Assembly (NCBI RefSeq): GCF_004664715.2
Contig: NC_051065.1
Span: forward strand, 146,765,487-146,829,486
Direction of reading: 5' to 3'
DNA: 64,000 bases
Source: Peromyscus leucopus
Lineage: Eukaryota > Chordata > Mammalia > Rodentia > Cricetidae
Shown one piece after another: positions 53,400 to 64,000 of the stretch. The notes under the pieces are model-generated. The model was not told the DNA's origin and made no database searches. It saw nothing but the letters and a program-made list of their open reading frames with translations. Position numbers and translations under genes: made by a program. How positions within the stretch are numbered: position 1 is the stretch's first letter; each line of letters starts with the position of its first letter.

Positions 53400-56300
53400 A
53401 CGCCAACTTCAAAGATCCAGGGAAAAGGCAGCAGGCGAGAGTCCAAATGGGTCTTTATTTTCTTGCTCAAGATCTCCTGGAACATTCCCTACCCTCCCTT
53501 ACAGAATCTGGCAAAATACCAGGATCTCAGGTTTGGCTGGGCTTCAAGTTCATCTATTCCCAATTTAATTAGACGTAGCAAACACATTTCCCCTGGCCAC
53601 ATTCAATTTCTCCTCCTGCAGCGGAGGCTCTTTCCCTCCTGAGTCCACTCTTGATGGTGGAAATTAATTAGTTTAATCCATGATGAAGATCTGAGTTCTT
53701 GGGAAGCTCCCCAGGCAGGTGTGTCAATGACTAGTTCAAGGACAAACTGTGTCTTTATCCATGTTACCACACCAGGGCCCTGGGAACCTGCCTTGGTGTC
53801 ACCGGGGCACGCGCATGCAGGTTCAGTGGAGTTGTGCATAGATCCACCTTACACTTTTGGGCTGATCAGTAACACTTAGGGCTTCCCAACCCATCAGCCT
53901 TGCCTTGGGGGCTTTGTTGGGTAGGGTCAAGAACTAGTTAGCTCCCATTCTTCAAGGAGCTGTGGAAGATCTCAGGTTCCTTCTAGATGTCAGCTTTTCA
54001 GAGAGACCCCCGAAGTGATTTCACAAAAACTCCCAGACCAGTCCCAATGTGCAGTTCCTCTGGGCTGTGGTGTTGGCTGTGGATGTATGTAAGTACACCG
54101 TGTGAGGCTGGACTGGTGCCCACAGCTCCACTGTGCGCGGTGGGTGCCAATTTCCTGAATCCACTTCACTCAGCAGCTTGTGGAAGCTCGCAGCTCCCTC
54201 CCTCCACTGCCTCCTGAGAGGGAGGAAGGCATGGGGAAGGGAGGTAGGTGTGAGGGTGATGGGTAAACCCCTGGCAGGCAGCAGGGAGGAGCTGTTTTAT
54301 CTGCCTCTGGTGCCAGAGTTATCACCTCTCTTGTGACATCATCCCGAGAGTACTTAAAATACCCTCATCCTACAAGAAAAGGACAGACAAAGCTCTAAAT
54401 TTAGAGACAGTGGATAGAAGGCGGGGGATGGAGGTTCTGGGGTGTACCAGAGCCGGCTCTGTCAGAGAAAGAGTAAGACGCCTGTGTGTCTCCGGGCTCT
54501 GCCTTCTAGTCCACAAGGATGAGGGAGCCTCTCCTTCAATTTCCAGACTCTAAGACATAACCCCCGGTTCCTCCGGTCCCTTCTCCTACCTCCCTCATCA
54601 GCTGGTGTTTTCCTCCTTTTTCTGTGGGTTGCAATATGGCTGGCTGTGGAGAGAGGCTATTCACAGATATAATAGCCAATCGGAGAATACCTTTGATTTG
54701 TTGCTAGCTCACCGCGAAGCATCCTCTCTCTTTCCATATCACTATGGAGAGGGAAAGTAAGTCCAGAAGAAGGCAGAGCACTGGCAACTTTCAGACAACA
54801 GTATGACGTTACTTCCAGAATACCAAGCCCCAGGTGGACCTTAGCAGTTCATGCCACTGTCCCCATGGAGCTGATTCCTGCGTGAACCACGGACCCATTG
54901 ACCCTTACTGACAAAGCTTCCTTGGTCCCACCTTTTCTCCTTCAGTAGATTATCTCAGGCATTTGCAATAGAAAGCTGACAAAGAGGCTGTTGACAGGTC
55001 AATAGAGTCTGGTGTAGACAAGCACAATGCTGAGGGTGTGTAGAGCCTATTGTGTGAGGGCAGTCTGCTGAGCTCTGAAGAGGGCATTATCAGCCTGTCT
55101 ACCCAAGATCAGATAAAGCACTGTGAAAAAGATGCCCGGTTGATGTGAGTCATGACGTTCTTCATCTGGAGGGCAGCAGAGGCAATTCCTGCAGAAGAAA
55201 GTTCTAAGAGGTCACCAGTAAGAGTGGCCTCGATGGCGAGTCGTCCAGAGCTTTCTATGCCTGCTGTCCAACCTGACAAGTGAGTTTCCTGGCACTGTGA
55301 TGCAGGTGGATGCCCTTCTATGGCTTCTGGGTTGAAAGCTTGGTCTCCAGAGAGTCAGTGTTGAGGGGCCACGGAAGTTTTAGGAGATGGAAGCAATTAG
55401 TGAGAGACCAGGTGGGAGCTTCTTAGGTCCCTAGAATTGTTCTGTCAAAGGGGCTGTCACTGCAGCCATCCCTGACCCCCTTCCTTTTCCGGTTTGTTCC
55501 CCGAGGCCGGCAGTTCGCTTTGCCGTGGGTCGTTGCCACCTGACATGACAGCAGTGACCTATAAACAATGGTCCTGTCATGTCATGTTTTAGAAGCCAAA
55601 GTCTCTGTGAATTATCTCAGGTGTTTCGTTAGATCAATAAAAAGCTGCCACTTGGTTTGGGCTGTTGTCACGGAGTACTGTGGCCTGAGTGACTTAGGCA
55701 ATAAGCATTTCTTTGTCACAGATTGGAAGCCTAGGGTGTCCAAGATCTAGGCCCCAGCAGATCCAGTGGGTGGTGAGGGCTGTCCTCCTGGTTGGTAGAT
55801 GAGTTCGTTTCTCTGTCCTCACATGGAAGGATGCAGCAAGAGTTAGGGCAACGGGCCTCTCACCTCCCAGAGCTGTACAGCTTCAGTTCCTTTTCCTATG
55901 ACTGAGCTGAGATACCCCTGACAAAAGCAGCTTAGAGAGATGTTGTCATTTGCCTCACAGTTCTAGGTTACAGTCCATCGTGGCCGGTTAGTTAGAGCCG
56001 CAGAAACTCGTGGGAGCTGGACTCCTTGTTCTCACAGTCAGGAGTAAGGAGCAATGCACTACCACACAAGTGTTAGTGCTCAGCTTAACTGCTCTGCTTC
56101 ATACAGCCCAGAAACCCCTAACCGGGCAATGGTCCTGTCCACAATTAAGATGGGTCTTCCCACACCAGTTACTCTCATAAAGACAGTTCTCCACAGGTGA
56201 GCCTAGAGGCCTATCTTCCACGTGAGTCTAGTTTTTTCTAAGCTGACAGTGAACTCTGACCATCATTGGCATTAATCCCATCCATGAGGTCTCAGCACTA

Positions 56301-56700
56301 TGACCTCATCACTTCCCCAAGGCTCCAGCCACTCACATTATCAACTGGACTTTCAGTGTATGAATGGTAGACATAGTGTTTTGTTCATGGCAGACATTAT
56401 TATTCTTTACGTATTTATGGTGTTAGAGGTCAATCCCAGGGCCTTGTGATGCTAGACAAGAACTCTGCCACTGAGCCCTAGACCTCCCAGTCCCCTCCAC
56501 CACTAACTTTTAAACTAAATGATTTCACCTTCCCTGAGAAGGTCAAACTTCACTGATTAGTGGGACAAATTACTTAAAACCCTGAGAAGGTGTAGAATTT
56601 AGAATACAGACAGGAAGGAAAAATCATAGTGCCTTGAAATTAATTTGAGAATAAGTTTAAAATGTCTGAATTTAGAATTAAATTAAGCTTTATATATATA
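53400..56700. other. Intergenic sequence with old nested repeats
   Basis: No gene is recognised. About 55660-56340 looks like an old LTR or transposon-type repeat (CTGTGGCCTGAGTGACTTAG; CACTATGACCTCATCACTTC) interrupted at about 55905-56235 by a rodent repeat. An antisense ID-like piece lies at about 56430-56490. Confidence 0.45.
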
Positions 56701-57133
56701 TATATAAATTTTAATTTTAATTAAGATAGAACTGTATCACTTTCACCCTTCTATTTCCTCCCTCCAAACCTTTCCCTGCTCCCCACGCTTTAGCTTTTGA
56801 GGGTTCTCCATACTCCTTTCCAGAGTGGTTGTTCCAGTTTGCTGTCCCATCAACAGTGAATGAGGGTCCCCGTCCCCATATCTTCTCCAGCACTCCTCTG
56901 CCGGGTGTTTTGGTGACTTTAGTCATTCTGACTGGAGTGAGATGAAATCTCAAAGTTGGTTTAATTTGCATTTACCAAATTGTTAAAGATTATGAATATT
57001 TTGAAGTACCTATTAGCCATATTTTCCTTCTTTTGAGAACGCTCTGTTCAGATCCATAGCCCAGTTTTTAGTTGGGTCCTTTGTTTTCAGGATTATTTGT
57101 ATTTTGGTTTTATATATATATATATATATATAT

Positions 57134-57371
57134 AAAGCTACACAGAGAAACCCTGTCTCGAAAAACCAAAAAAAAAGAAAAACATACCCTGTCTCGAAAA
57201 ACCAAAAAAAAAAAAAAAAACACACACACACATATATATATATATTTATGTAGCTTTGCGCCTTTCCTGGAACTTGCTTTGGAGACCAGGCTGGCCTCAA
57301 ACTCACAGAGATCCGCCTGCCTCTGCCTCCAGAGTGCTGGGATTAAAGGCGTGCGCACCACTGCCCGGCTA
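57134..57371. repeat. Inverted B1 halves inside L1
   Basis: A sense B1 3' end with its tail (57134-57160, repeated at about 57186-57205) faces an antisense B1 (about 57250-57371; GACCAGGCTGGCCTCAAACT) across CA/TA repeats. Confidence 0.75.
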
Positions 57372-57626
57372 TATATTTTGTATATTAATCCTCTATCTGA
57401 TATAGAGCTGGCAATGATACTTTCCCGCTCTGTGGGTCTCTCCTTCCCTCAACTCCCCGCTTCCTTAGCTATACAGAAGCTTTTTAGTTTTATGAGGTCC
57501 CACTTGCCAATTTTGGGTCTTAATTCCTGAGCAAACGGAGTCCTGTTCAGAAAGTCATTTCCTATACTCATGTTTTCTTCTGGGAGTTTCAGTGTTTCTT
57601 GTTTCACTGTGAGGCCTTTGATCCAC

Positions 57627-57678
<52 letters not shown>

Positions 57679-57779
57679 ACAAGCTCAGAGAATTGACACA
57701 GGTGTAATGTTCTGTGTGTGAACATCCAGTTTTTCAAGGACCATTTGTTGAAGATATCATCTTATTTTTACCTTTTTGT

Positions 57780-57935
57780 TTTTTTTTTTCCGAGACAGGG
57801 TTTCTCTGTGTAGCTTTGCGTCTTTCCTGGGACTCACTTGGTAGACCAGGCTGGCCTCGAACTCACAGAGATCCACCTGGCTCTGCCTCCCGAGTGCTGG
57901 AATTAAAGGCGTGCGCCACCACCATCCGGCCGATA
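57780..57935 (-). repeat. B1 SINE, antisense, with target-site duplication
   Basis: A full antisense B1. GATATCATCTT before it (about 57752) and GATATCGTCTT after it (about 57932) are the near-identical target-site duplication, which dates it after the L1. Confidence 0.9.
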
Positions 57936-58376
57936 TCGTCTTTTCCTTAGTTTGTTTTTGTTTTGTTACAAATATATCGGATAGCTGTTGTTGTGTGTGG
58001 CCATGTTCGGGTCTAGTATCTTGTTCCATTGTCACACATGTTTGGTGCCACCATCACAGTCTTATTAATCCAGCTCTATAATATATTTTGAAACATGGAA
58101 TGGTGATCCCCCATTGTTCCTTTTGCTCAGTGTTACTTTGGCTGTCTGGGGTCTTTTATAGTTCCATCTGAATTTGGGAATTTTTTTTTCCTATTTCAGT
58201 AGGGACTTTTATGGATATTTTAATTAGGATTTTGTTGAATCTGAAAATTGCTCCTTTTTCTGAGACAAGTTTTCTTGAGCTCTGTATTTTTAACTGGAGA
58301 TATGTATTGGCTTTAGGTTAATTTTTAGTTGAAAGCAATTTGATGCTATTCAAGGTAACACACAGTATTGTAGCTA

Positions 58377-58680
58377 TGGTGGTTTGAATGAGATTGGCCC
58401 TCATAGGCTCATATTTTTGAGTAGTTAGTCTTAAGTTGATGAAACTGTTTGGGAAGGATTAGAAGATATGGCCTTGTTGGAAGAAGTGTGTCACAGGGGG
58501 TGGCTTTGAGGTTCAAAAGACTTACACCGTTCCCAGTGTGTGTGTACCTCCTGCTTATGGATTAGAATGTGAGCTCTCAGCTGTTCCTGCTGCCATCACG
58601 GACTCTAACCCTCTGTGACTGTAGCCACATTGTAACCTTCCTTGGTCATGCTTTGTCATAGCAAATAGAAAAGTAGCTAA
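58377..58680 (+). repeat. Rodent dispersed repeat (URR1-like)
   Basis: The run from GGTGGTTTGAATGAGATTGG through GATGAAACTGTTTGGGAAGG to ACTCTAACCCTCTGTGACTG matches a common rodent repeat that I think is of the URR1 DNA-transposon type. The name is uncertain. Confidence 0.5.
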
Positions 58681-58729
58681 GACTATATAACATTTAATGA
58701 AATAAAAAGATCTTTTAAACATTTATTAC

Positions 58730-59054
58730 ATTTGTACATGTGTGTGTGTGTGTGTGTGTGTATGTGTGTATGTGTGTAAGCGTGTGTTAGATATTGCATG
58801 AGAAAAATATAAGGGATCCAAGGAAATCTCAGAGATTGAGAAGAGCTGATTCAGAGACACATCTGGGGTCCAGCACATCATTTTGAGATGGTCCCTCAGA
58901 GCTGCTGTAGAGTCCATGGCAGAGCAAGTGTGTGTTTGTGTCCTCTAGCCAGTCCGTGACCATTGCTGTCATGAAGCTAAGAGTTGTGGTGACCAACAGG
59001 TGGCCTTGTCAATGACATAAACAGAGTTATACACACATAGCCAGGTCTATGATA

Positions 59055-59090
<36 letters not shown>

Positions 59091-61290
59091 TTTTTCTTGA
59101 GATAAGTTCTCATGTAGCATAGGGGCTTTAACTTACTATGTATAGGAAGGGTATAGGGGAATAGCCTTGAACTCTTGATCCTCTTGCTTCAACCTCCTAA
59201 ACTCCGGGACTGCCGGCATGAAGCACCTGTCTAACTGACGGAGGTGTTAATGGTCTCCATTGGAAAGGAGAGAGGATCAGCACTACAGAAGTAATAATCT
59301 AAACTATGTGAGAGGTACAACACTGACTGGCTGGGACTCCTCAGCGGTGCAGCTGCCTGTGATACTTTACCCTCGCTCCTGTGACCCCTAGACACGCATT
59401 ATTCATCCAGCAGGGCTGGGTGGAATCTGTGATCTGTTTGCTTCCTCCTTATTTGGAGTACATAGACATTTCTTTTCTGTCTCCCCAGAAAAAGCGATTG
59501 GAAAGTGGAAGATTAAAAGCTACACCAAGCTCTCGGTGGGATAATCCTTTCATTGGAGTTCAGTTCTATGGTCACTGTCGATTGTCTGGCTTTTTCTGGG
59601 GAGATGTGAACAAATGTCTAGTCACCCCAGATAGAGCGCCAGCCACAGACAGAAGAAACAACTTCACTGGAGTCTTCCTTGGTGAACCAGGAGTTCATGG
59701 GACTTAATTTTAGGAGTGAGTTTATTAGGAGTTGCTTTAGGTTGACTCAAAGCCCACACCAGCATGGGTGAGGACTCACGAGGGCCGTGTCCCTGAGCTC
59801 CCGGCACAACTCACCAGCATTTCAATCAGCCTAGCTAATGTGGGGCCCAGCCTTGTGAATGAACTGTCTGAGCTTCCAGATCCTGGTGAGATGTGAGGGC
59901 TTCTCTTCTCTCCTCCTTTCAGAAGGGATGTTCCAACTCAGAGGAAATGCTACAGCACTGGTGGAGCCTGATCCTAGGAACCAGGAGGGCAGCTGCTGGA
60001 GAGCCTACCCATAATGCTACATCTCCTCACCTCTGGGGCCACTCACAAGCTAGCGGGCTGGTGACCATTCACCCACACCAGCCTCTGAGAATGCTCTTGG
60101 AGGAGTTTAGTTTCATAGTCAGCAGCATTATCCCAACACCGAGATTGGTTTTCCCTCCATTCTTCTAGGTAGACTGTGGGCTTTGGCTGTCTATACTACA
60201 CATAGCCAACTTTGAAGTCCACAGAGCTCTGAAAACCAAAGCCAGATATGTTTCAAGCAAACACTTAAGAAACATCAATTTTGATCCAAAATTCATGTGT
60301 GGCAATGCCTTCCCTGAACTGCTCTTCAGGCTGTTTGTAATGGTCAGACCAACCTCAGAGTAATGATCATACATGTTGCTGAAGAAATATTAGCATTGGT
60401 TTTAGGGTGCTGCTGCAAACCTCTCTGGGGATGATCTGTAACTAATATGCACTGAGATATAATATATATACTGTTGTTGCCTTATTGAAGTTTTCCGATT
60501 CCTGAATACTAAATTACACTTGGCCCAAGAGTTTCAGACAAGGGACTGTGGACATGAGGAAACGTGGGTTTAGACAGTGGCAAGCTTCTCGGGACACCAT
60601 TGTATTTGGGGTGATCAATTTTGAATTAGGGACCCAGGTCTCCATCTGGTGCCTTTGTTGCTCTCAATACGAGACTTCCAAAGGTTGCTGTGCAAGAATG
60701 GCTGCATCAAATTAAGAAGGACCGGAGTCAGAGGATGGCCCCTGGGAGGGCTTCAAAAGCAAGGCCTGGGAGTGGCATGTACCATTCATTCTTCTAATGG
60801 TTCACTAGCTAATACTAACACCATGGGCATTTTACCAGCAGAGGAGCCTGGGAACTGTAGTTCTGCTGCTTGACCATGGCGCGGAGGTGGGTGTTGAGCA
60901 ACCAGCCAGCTGTCTTGCTAACAGTCGATCCCTTTAGTCAGCAAATACCCGTTCCAGTCTGCTTTCTGTGGAGACAGACAGTCCTCATGCAGGGATAACA
61001 CCCAGCTCACCCTTGCGAGTTTCTGCATGCAGTGTTTTACATGTGACCCCTCACGGTCTGGTGACCTATGGCCTGAAGACAGGGTATCTGGATTCTCTTT
61101 GTTCAACCCTTCTCTTGTCTGCCTGGGAGATGTTGGTCCTGAAACACTTGCCAATAATGTCAGAGTGCATTTCCTAGGTTCCTCGACCCTGGACAATAGA
61201 GTTGAGCTAAGTACATAGTCTCATATTTAAGAAAAAGAGGCTTTTAAAAAATTTCTGTGATGATTTTTCCTTTTCATGTTACAACCCTTT
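58730..61290. other. Intergenic sequence, two GT microsatellites, no gene recognised
   Basis: (TG)n tracts at 58738-58780 and 59057-59088, then an antisense SINE (about 59090-59225). From 59.3 to 61.3 kb the sequence looks unique. Short open frames are present but show no family, splice pattern or length that would support a gene. Confidence 0.45.
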
Positions 61291-61297
61291 CCTCTTG

Positions 61298-61301
<4 letters not shown>

Positions 61302-61329
<28 letters not shown>

Positions 61330-61487
61330 GTTTTTTTGTTTTTTTGTTTTTTTGTTTTGAGACAGGGTTTCTCTGTGTAGCCCTGGCTGTCCTGGAACTC
61401 ACTCTGTAGACCAGGCTGGCCTTGAACTCACAGGTATCCACCTGCCTCTGCCTCCCAAGTTCTGTGCCACCACCTCCCAGCGGTTTA
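61302..61487 (-). repeat. B1 SINE, antisense, with long T tail
   Basis: A T-tract with G interruptions (61302-61357), then GAGACAGGGTTTCTCTGTGT and GACCAGGCTGGCCTTGAACT. The 5' end is shortened (TCTGTGCCACCACCTCCCAG). Confidence 0.9.
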
Positions 61488-61567
61488 TTATTTTCTTAAT
61501 TTTGTCCAAGGACCATGCGTTGGATACATCTATTTAGTTTTACTATACACCAATTTTAAAACCAAGT

Positions 61568-61690
61568 GTGCTTAATTTTTTTTTTTTTTGAGACAAAATC
61601 TTACTATGTAGTCCAAGCTGGTTTGAGGTTCAAAATCTTCCTACCTCAGCCTTCTGAGTTCTAGGATTACAGACACATACCATGGGCCTT
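61568..61690 (-). repeat. Antisense SINE, diverged
   Basis: T-tract, GAGACAAAATCTTACTATGT, CCTACCTCAGCCTTCTGAGT. AT-rich palindromic sequence follows at 61724-61781. Confidence 0.65.
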
Positions 61691-62721
61691 CTTTATCACT
61701 GTTTCCTCTGTAAATGAGGCTCTATTTATTTATTTATTTGTTTATTATATATATATAATAAATAAATATATAATATATATTTTGGTGGGGGAGCAGGGAA
61801 AGGTAGCTGTCTGGTCTCTGGGACTCCGATGGGTAGGGCCTAGGGGCTAGAGACCTGATCTGGTCAGTCTGGAGATGGAGCTTACCTGTTCCCAGTCAGT
61901 GAAGTATAGGCTTATGATTCTGGTGATCTGGTTCGGTGGCTGGGCGGCGCCTTCTTCTGTGTTCTCAGGTCACGTTTTGCTCTTTCGCCAACTCCTCAGC
62001 TGATCTTGTTTCCTCAGACTGCAAGCTGTAGGATTTTGAATCCTCTCCTGGATGGATTTCAGCTGAGCAGGGTAGTCTCACCAACACCTCCAAGTTGTTG
62101 GGTTTCGAAGGATCAGCAGCTGGGCCCTGGTTGGCCTTAGACAGAGTGTTCAGATCCGTTCTGGTCTTGTCCCTCGGAGATGGCTCCTTCCCCGGGTGTT
62201 GGGATTAAAGGCGTCCCTGTTCCAAGCTCTTGATTAAGAGCTTCTTTTCACTAACTCTTCAGCGGGTAATAACTCAGTTTCTGGTCTTTATTGCAACTGT
62301 GTCTCTGCCGCCGCCCACCGTTGTGCCTGGCTGCCTCTGCAGCTTGCCAATGCGCCTGCCTCTATTTATTCATTTATTCATTCATTCATTTATTTATTTA
62401 TATATATTTGGTATGTGTGTTGTATGCATGCCTCAGTCTTCATGTGTATGTGTATGTTTGCATTTGGGTGCATGTATATGTGTACACACATGTGTGTGCA
62501 TATGAGTGTGGAGGCCAGAGCTCACCAGTTTGGCTCCTGGTTGACCAGCAAGTGCCAGGAATCTTCCTGATCTGCCTCCCTAGTTCTGGGGCTGCAGGTG
62601 GACAGTGACACACCCCACTTTTTGCATGAGTACTGCTGATCTAAAGTTAAGTACTCATGCTTGTGTGGCAAACACTTTACAAACTGATTACACATGATTA
62701 TTTATTTATTTAAAAACATCC

Positions 62722-62940
62722 GGGACTGGAGAGACAGCTCAGGACTTAAGAGCACTCGTTGCTCTTCCAGAGGACCCAGGTTTGATTCCCAGCACCCACA
62801 TGGTGCCTCACAGCCGCCTGTAACTCCAGTTCCAGGGGACCTCATGCTCTCTTCTGGTGTCTGTGGGCACCAGGCATGCACAGACATACACGTAGGTAAA
62901 ACACACATACACACAAATAAATAAAATACAAAATACAAAA
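62722..62940 (+). repeat. B2 SINE, sense
   Basis: GGACTGGAGAGACAGCTCAG, TTAAGAGCACTCGTTGCTCT, TTCCAGAGGACCCAGG and an AAATAAATAAAATA tail. Confidence 0.92.
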
Positions 62941-63249
62941 GATTCTCGTATACAGAGTGTTTTCTGCCATAATCCCTCTACCTCCCTTATTCTGCTCCTC
63001 TCCACTCCTGCTTGTCCATAGACATTTTCACTTCTAATTTCTTTTTATATAAACACACAAACTCACAAACACACACACTATATAAAATATAGGACCACTG
63101 ATGAGAGAAAACATACCACGTCTTTCTCAGACTGGCTTCATTTGCTTTAACGCGACTCTCCGCAGCCACACCCACTTTCCTGCAAACAGCCGAACTTCGT
63201 TCTGGTTTGTGGCTGAAATAGTTTGATGGTGTCCTTTGCCACACTTTCT

Positions 63250-64000
63250 ACCTACTCCTCTGCTGCTGGACACCTCGGTTGTTTCCCAGTTTAGCTGTTG
63301 TGAGTAGTCCTAGCCCTACTTTTTATCCACCCACCTCAGACCTTGATGGAAGACGATCTCTAGACTGTGAGTGAATTTCAGCCTGCTTTGCTGTCTGGAT
63401 GTTTATAAAAAGTATTGTCTTCACTGGGAATTGTACATGTTAGCATTAGGAAGTGGGTTTCTTTCCCCCTCATGTAGTGCTTTTGGACCTGAATTTATTT
63501 TGTTTGATGTTTATCTGGTGATTCTTTCTTTTTGTTTGATTGTGCTTTCTTTTACCTACTCTTATTATTTCTGCCATTTCAGAATGGGTCTGTTTTAAAC
63601 GTGTATTTTGTATATAGCATCAAGAGCTGTTTTGCTTTCTGACCTAAATTGCCTCTTTCTTATAATCATGAGTGAAAAGAAAAAAGATATGAGGGAAGAG
63701 GACTATTGGAGGAGAGGAAGGGGACCAGAAGGAGGGGAGAGTTGGACAGGAGAGCTGGATGGAATGAACGATAGAAGTACATTGTATACATGTATGATGA
63801 TGTAAGGTGCATTGTGCACATGTAAAATAATGTAACTGTACATTATTTTGCACACTTAATATACTAAATTAAAAAACAGGTGAGTGACCCATATGATAAA
63901 GCTGGGTATTACTTTTGACATATTATTATACTTTCAGTCATTGTTAAATTTGTGTGTGCACACATGTGTGTACACTCCACAGCACTCATGTGGAGGTTGG
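63250..64000. other. L1-like remnants at the right edge
   Basis: About 63255-63330 (GCTGGACACCTCGGTTGTTT, CTGTTGTGAGTAGTCCTAGC) resembles antisense L1. About 63655-63875, with repeated TGTACATT/TTGCACAC phrases and an A-rich end, resembles an L1 3' tail. The downstream neighbour Pex5 expected from synteny is not reached. Confidence 0.4.

Larger units (their letters stand above)
56720..58270 (-). repeat. LINE-1 fragment, antisense, interrupted by two B1s
   Basis: The + strand reads the complement of the L1 ORF2 3' region: GTTGTTCCAGTTTGCTGTCC, CATTCTGACTGGAGTGAGAT, TTTAGTTTTATGAGGTCCCA, GACCATTTGTTGAAGATATC. B1-derived sequences interrupt it at about 57134-57371 and 57780-57935, and a (GT)n tract (57631-57677) has expanded inside it. 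It has no intact coding capacity. Confidence 0.85.

Noticed and set aside
57600..57680. CRISPR-like or other regular repeat arrays
   Set aside because: All regular arrays in the window are simple microsatellites or SINE tails; no spacer-repeat architecture exists.
59381..59707. Plus-strand 108-codon frame in unique sequence
   Set aside because: No recognised family, no splice context and no other sign of coding; left as unassigned.

Overview
The window is genomic DNA from a rodent, most likely a cricetid (hamster, vole or deer-mouse group). The B1 SINEs carry the arm with AAAGGC(G/A)CAAAGCTACACAGAG that is common in cricetids. There are also B2, B4 and ID-type SINEs, antisense LINE-1 pieces, ancient MIR and L2 pieces and many long microsatellites. 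The species call is an inference; the rodent call is firm.

One complete protein-coding gene is present on the + strand: Clstn3 (calsyntenin-3, alcadein-beta). I could place 18 coding exons between 18068 and 50375. All have GT-AG boundaries and compatible phases, and together they give 2871 nt, or 956 residues plus stop, the length expected for the family. The order is signal peptide (exon 1), two cadherin repeats (exons 2-5), a laminin-G/LNS module (about exons 7-12), an extracellular stalk (exons 12-16), the transmembrane helix with the W-D-D-S kinesin-light-chain motif (exon 17), and an acidic tail (exon 18). The AATAAA signal is at 51111.

Intron 16 (43632-49796) contains a second transcription unit. 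The unique exon at 48546-49274 encodes a leucine- and aromatic-rich hydrophobic protein. Its splice donor has the same phase as Clstn3 exon 16, so it joins exon 17. This is the adipocyte isoform Clstn3b (CLSTN3-beta), known in mouse as an ER/lipid-droplet protein of thermogenic fat. In this sequence its reading frame is broken. The N-terminal part (from ATG 48546) and the C-terminal part lie in different frames, and the shift is best explained by one missing base near 48786-48788. Translation from the ATG stops after 100 codons. Restoring one base gives a computed 357-residue product. Clstn3 itself is not affected.

Upstream and on the opposite strand (15857-16308) are the decayed first two exons of Rbp5, the retinol-binding-protein gene that sits head-to-head with CLSTN3 in human. 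They carry deletions, frameshifts and a stop. A weaker candidate for its third exon lies at 12444-12523. This fits loss of Rbp5 in this rodent lineage.

The first 15.8 kb, the larger introns (8, 12 and 16) and the last 12.8 kb (51.14-64 kb) hold no other gene that I can recognise. C1rl on the left and Pex5 on the right, the next neighbours expected from human synteny, are not seen. These stretches consist of SINEs, an antisense L1 segment near 56.7-58.3 kb, old L2/MIR pieces and simple repeats. Repeat boundaries were read by eye and are approximate.
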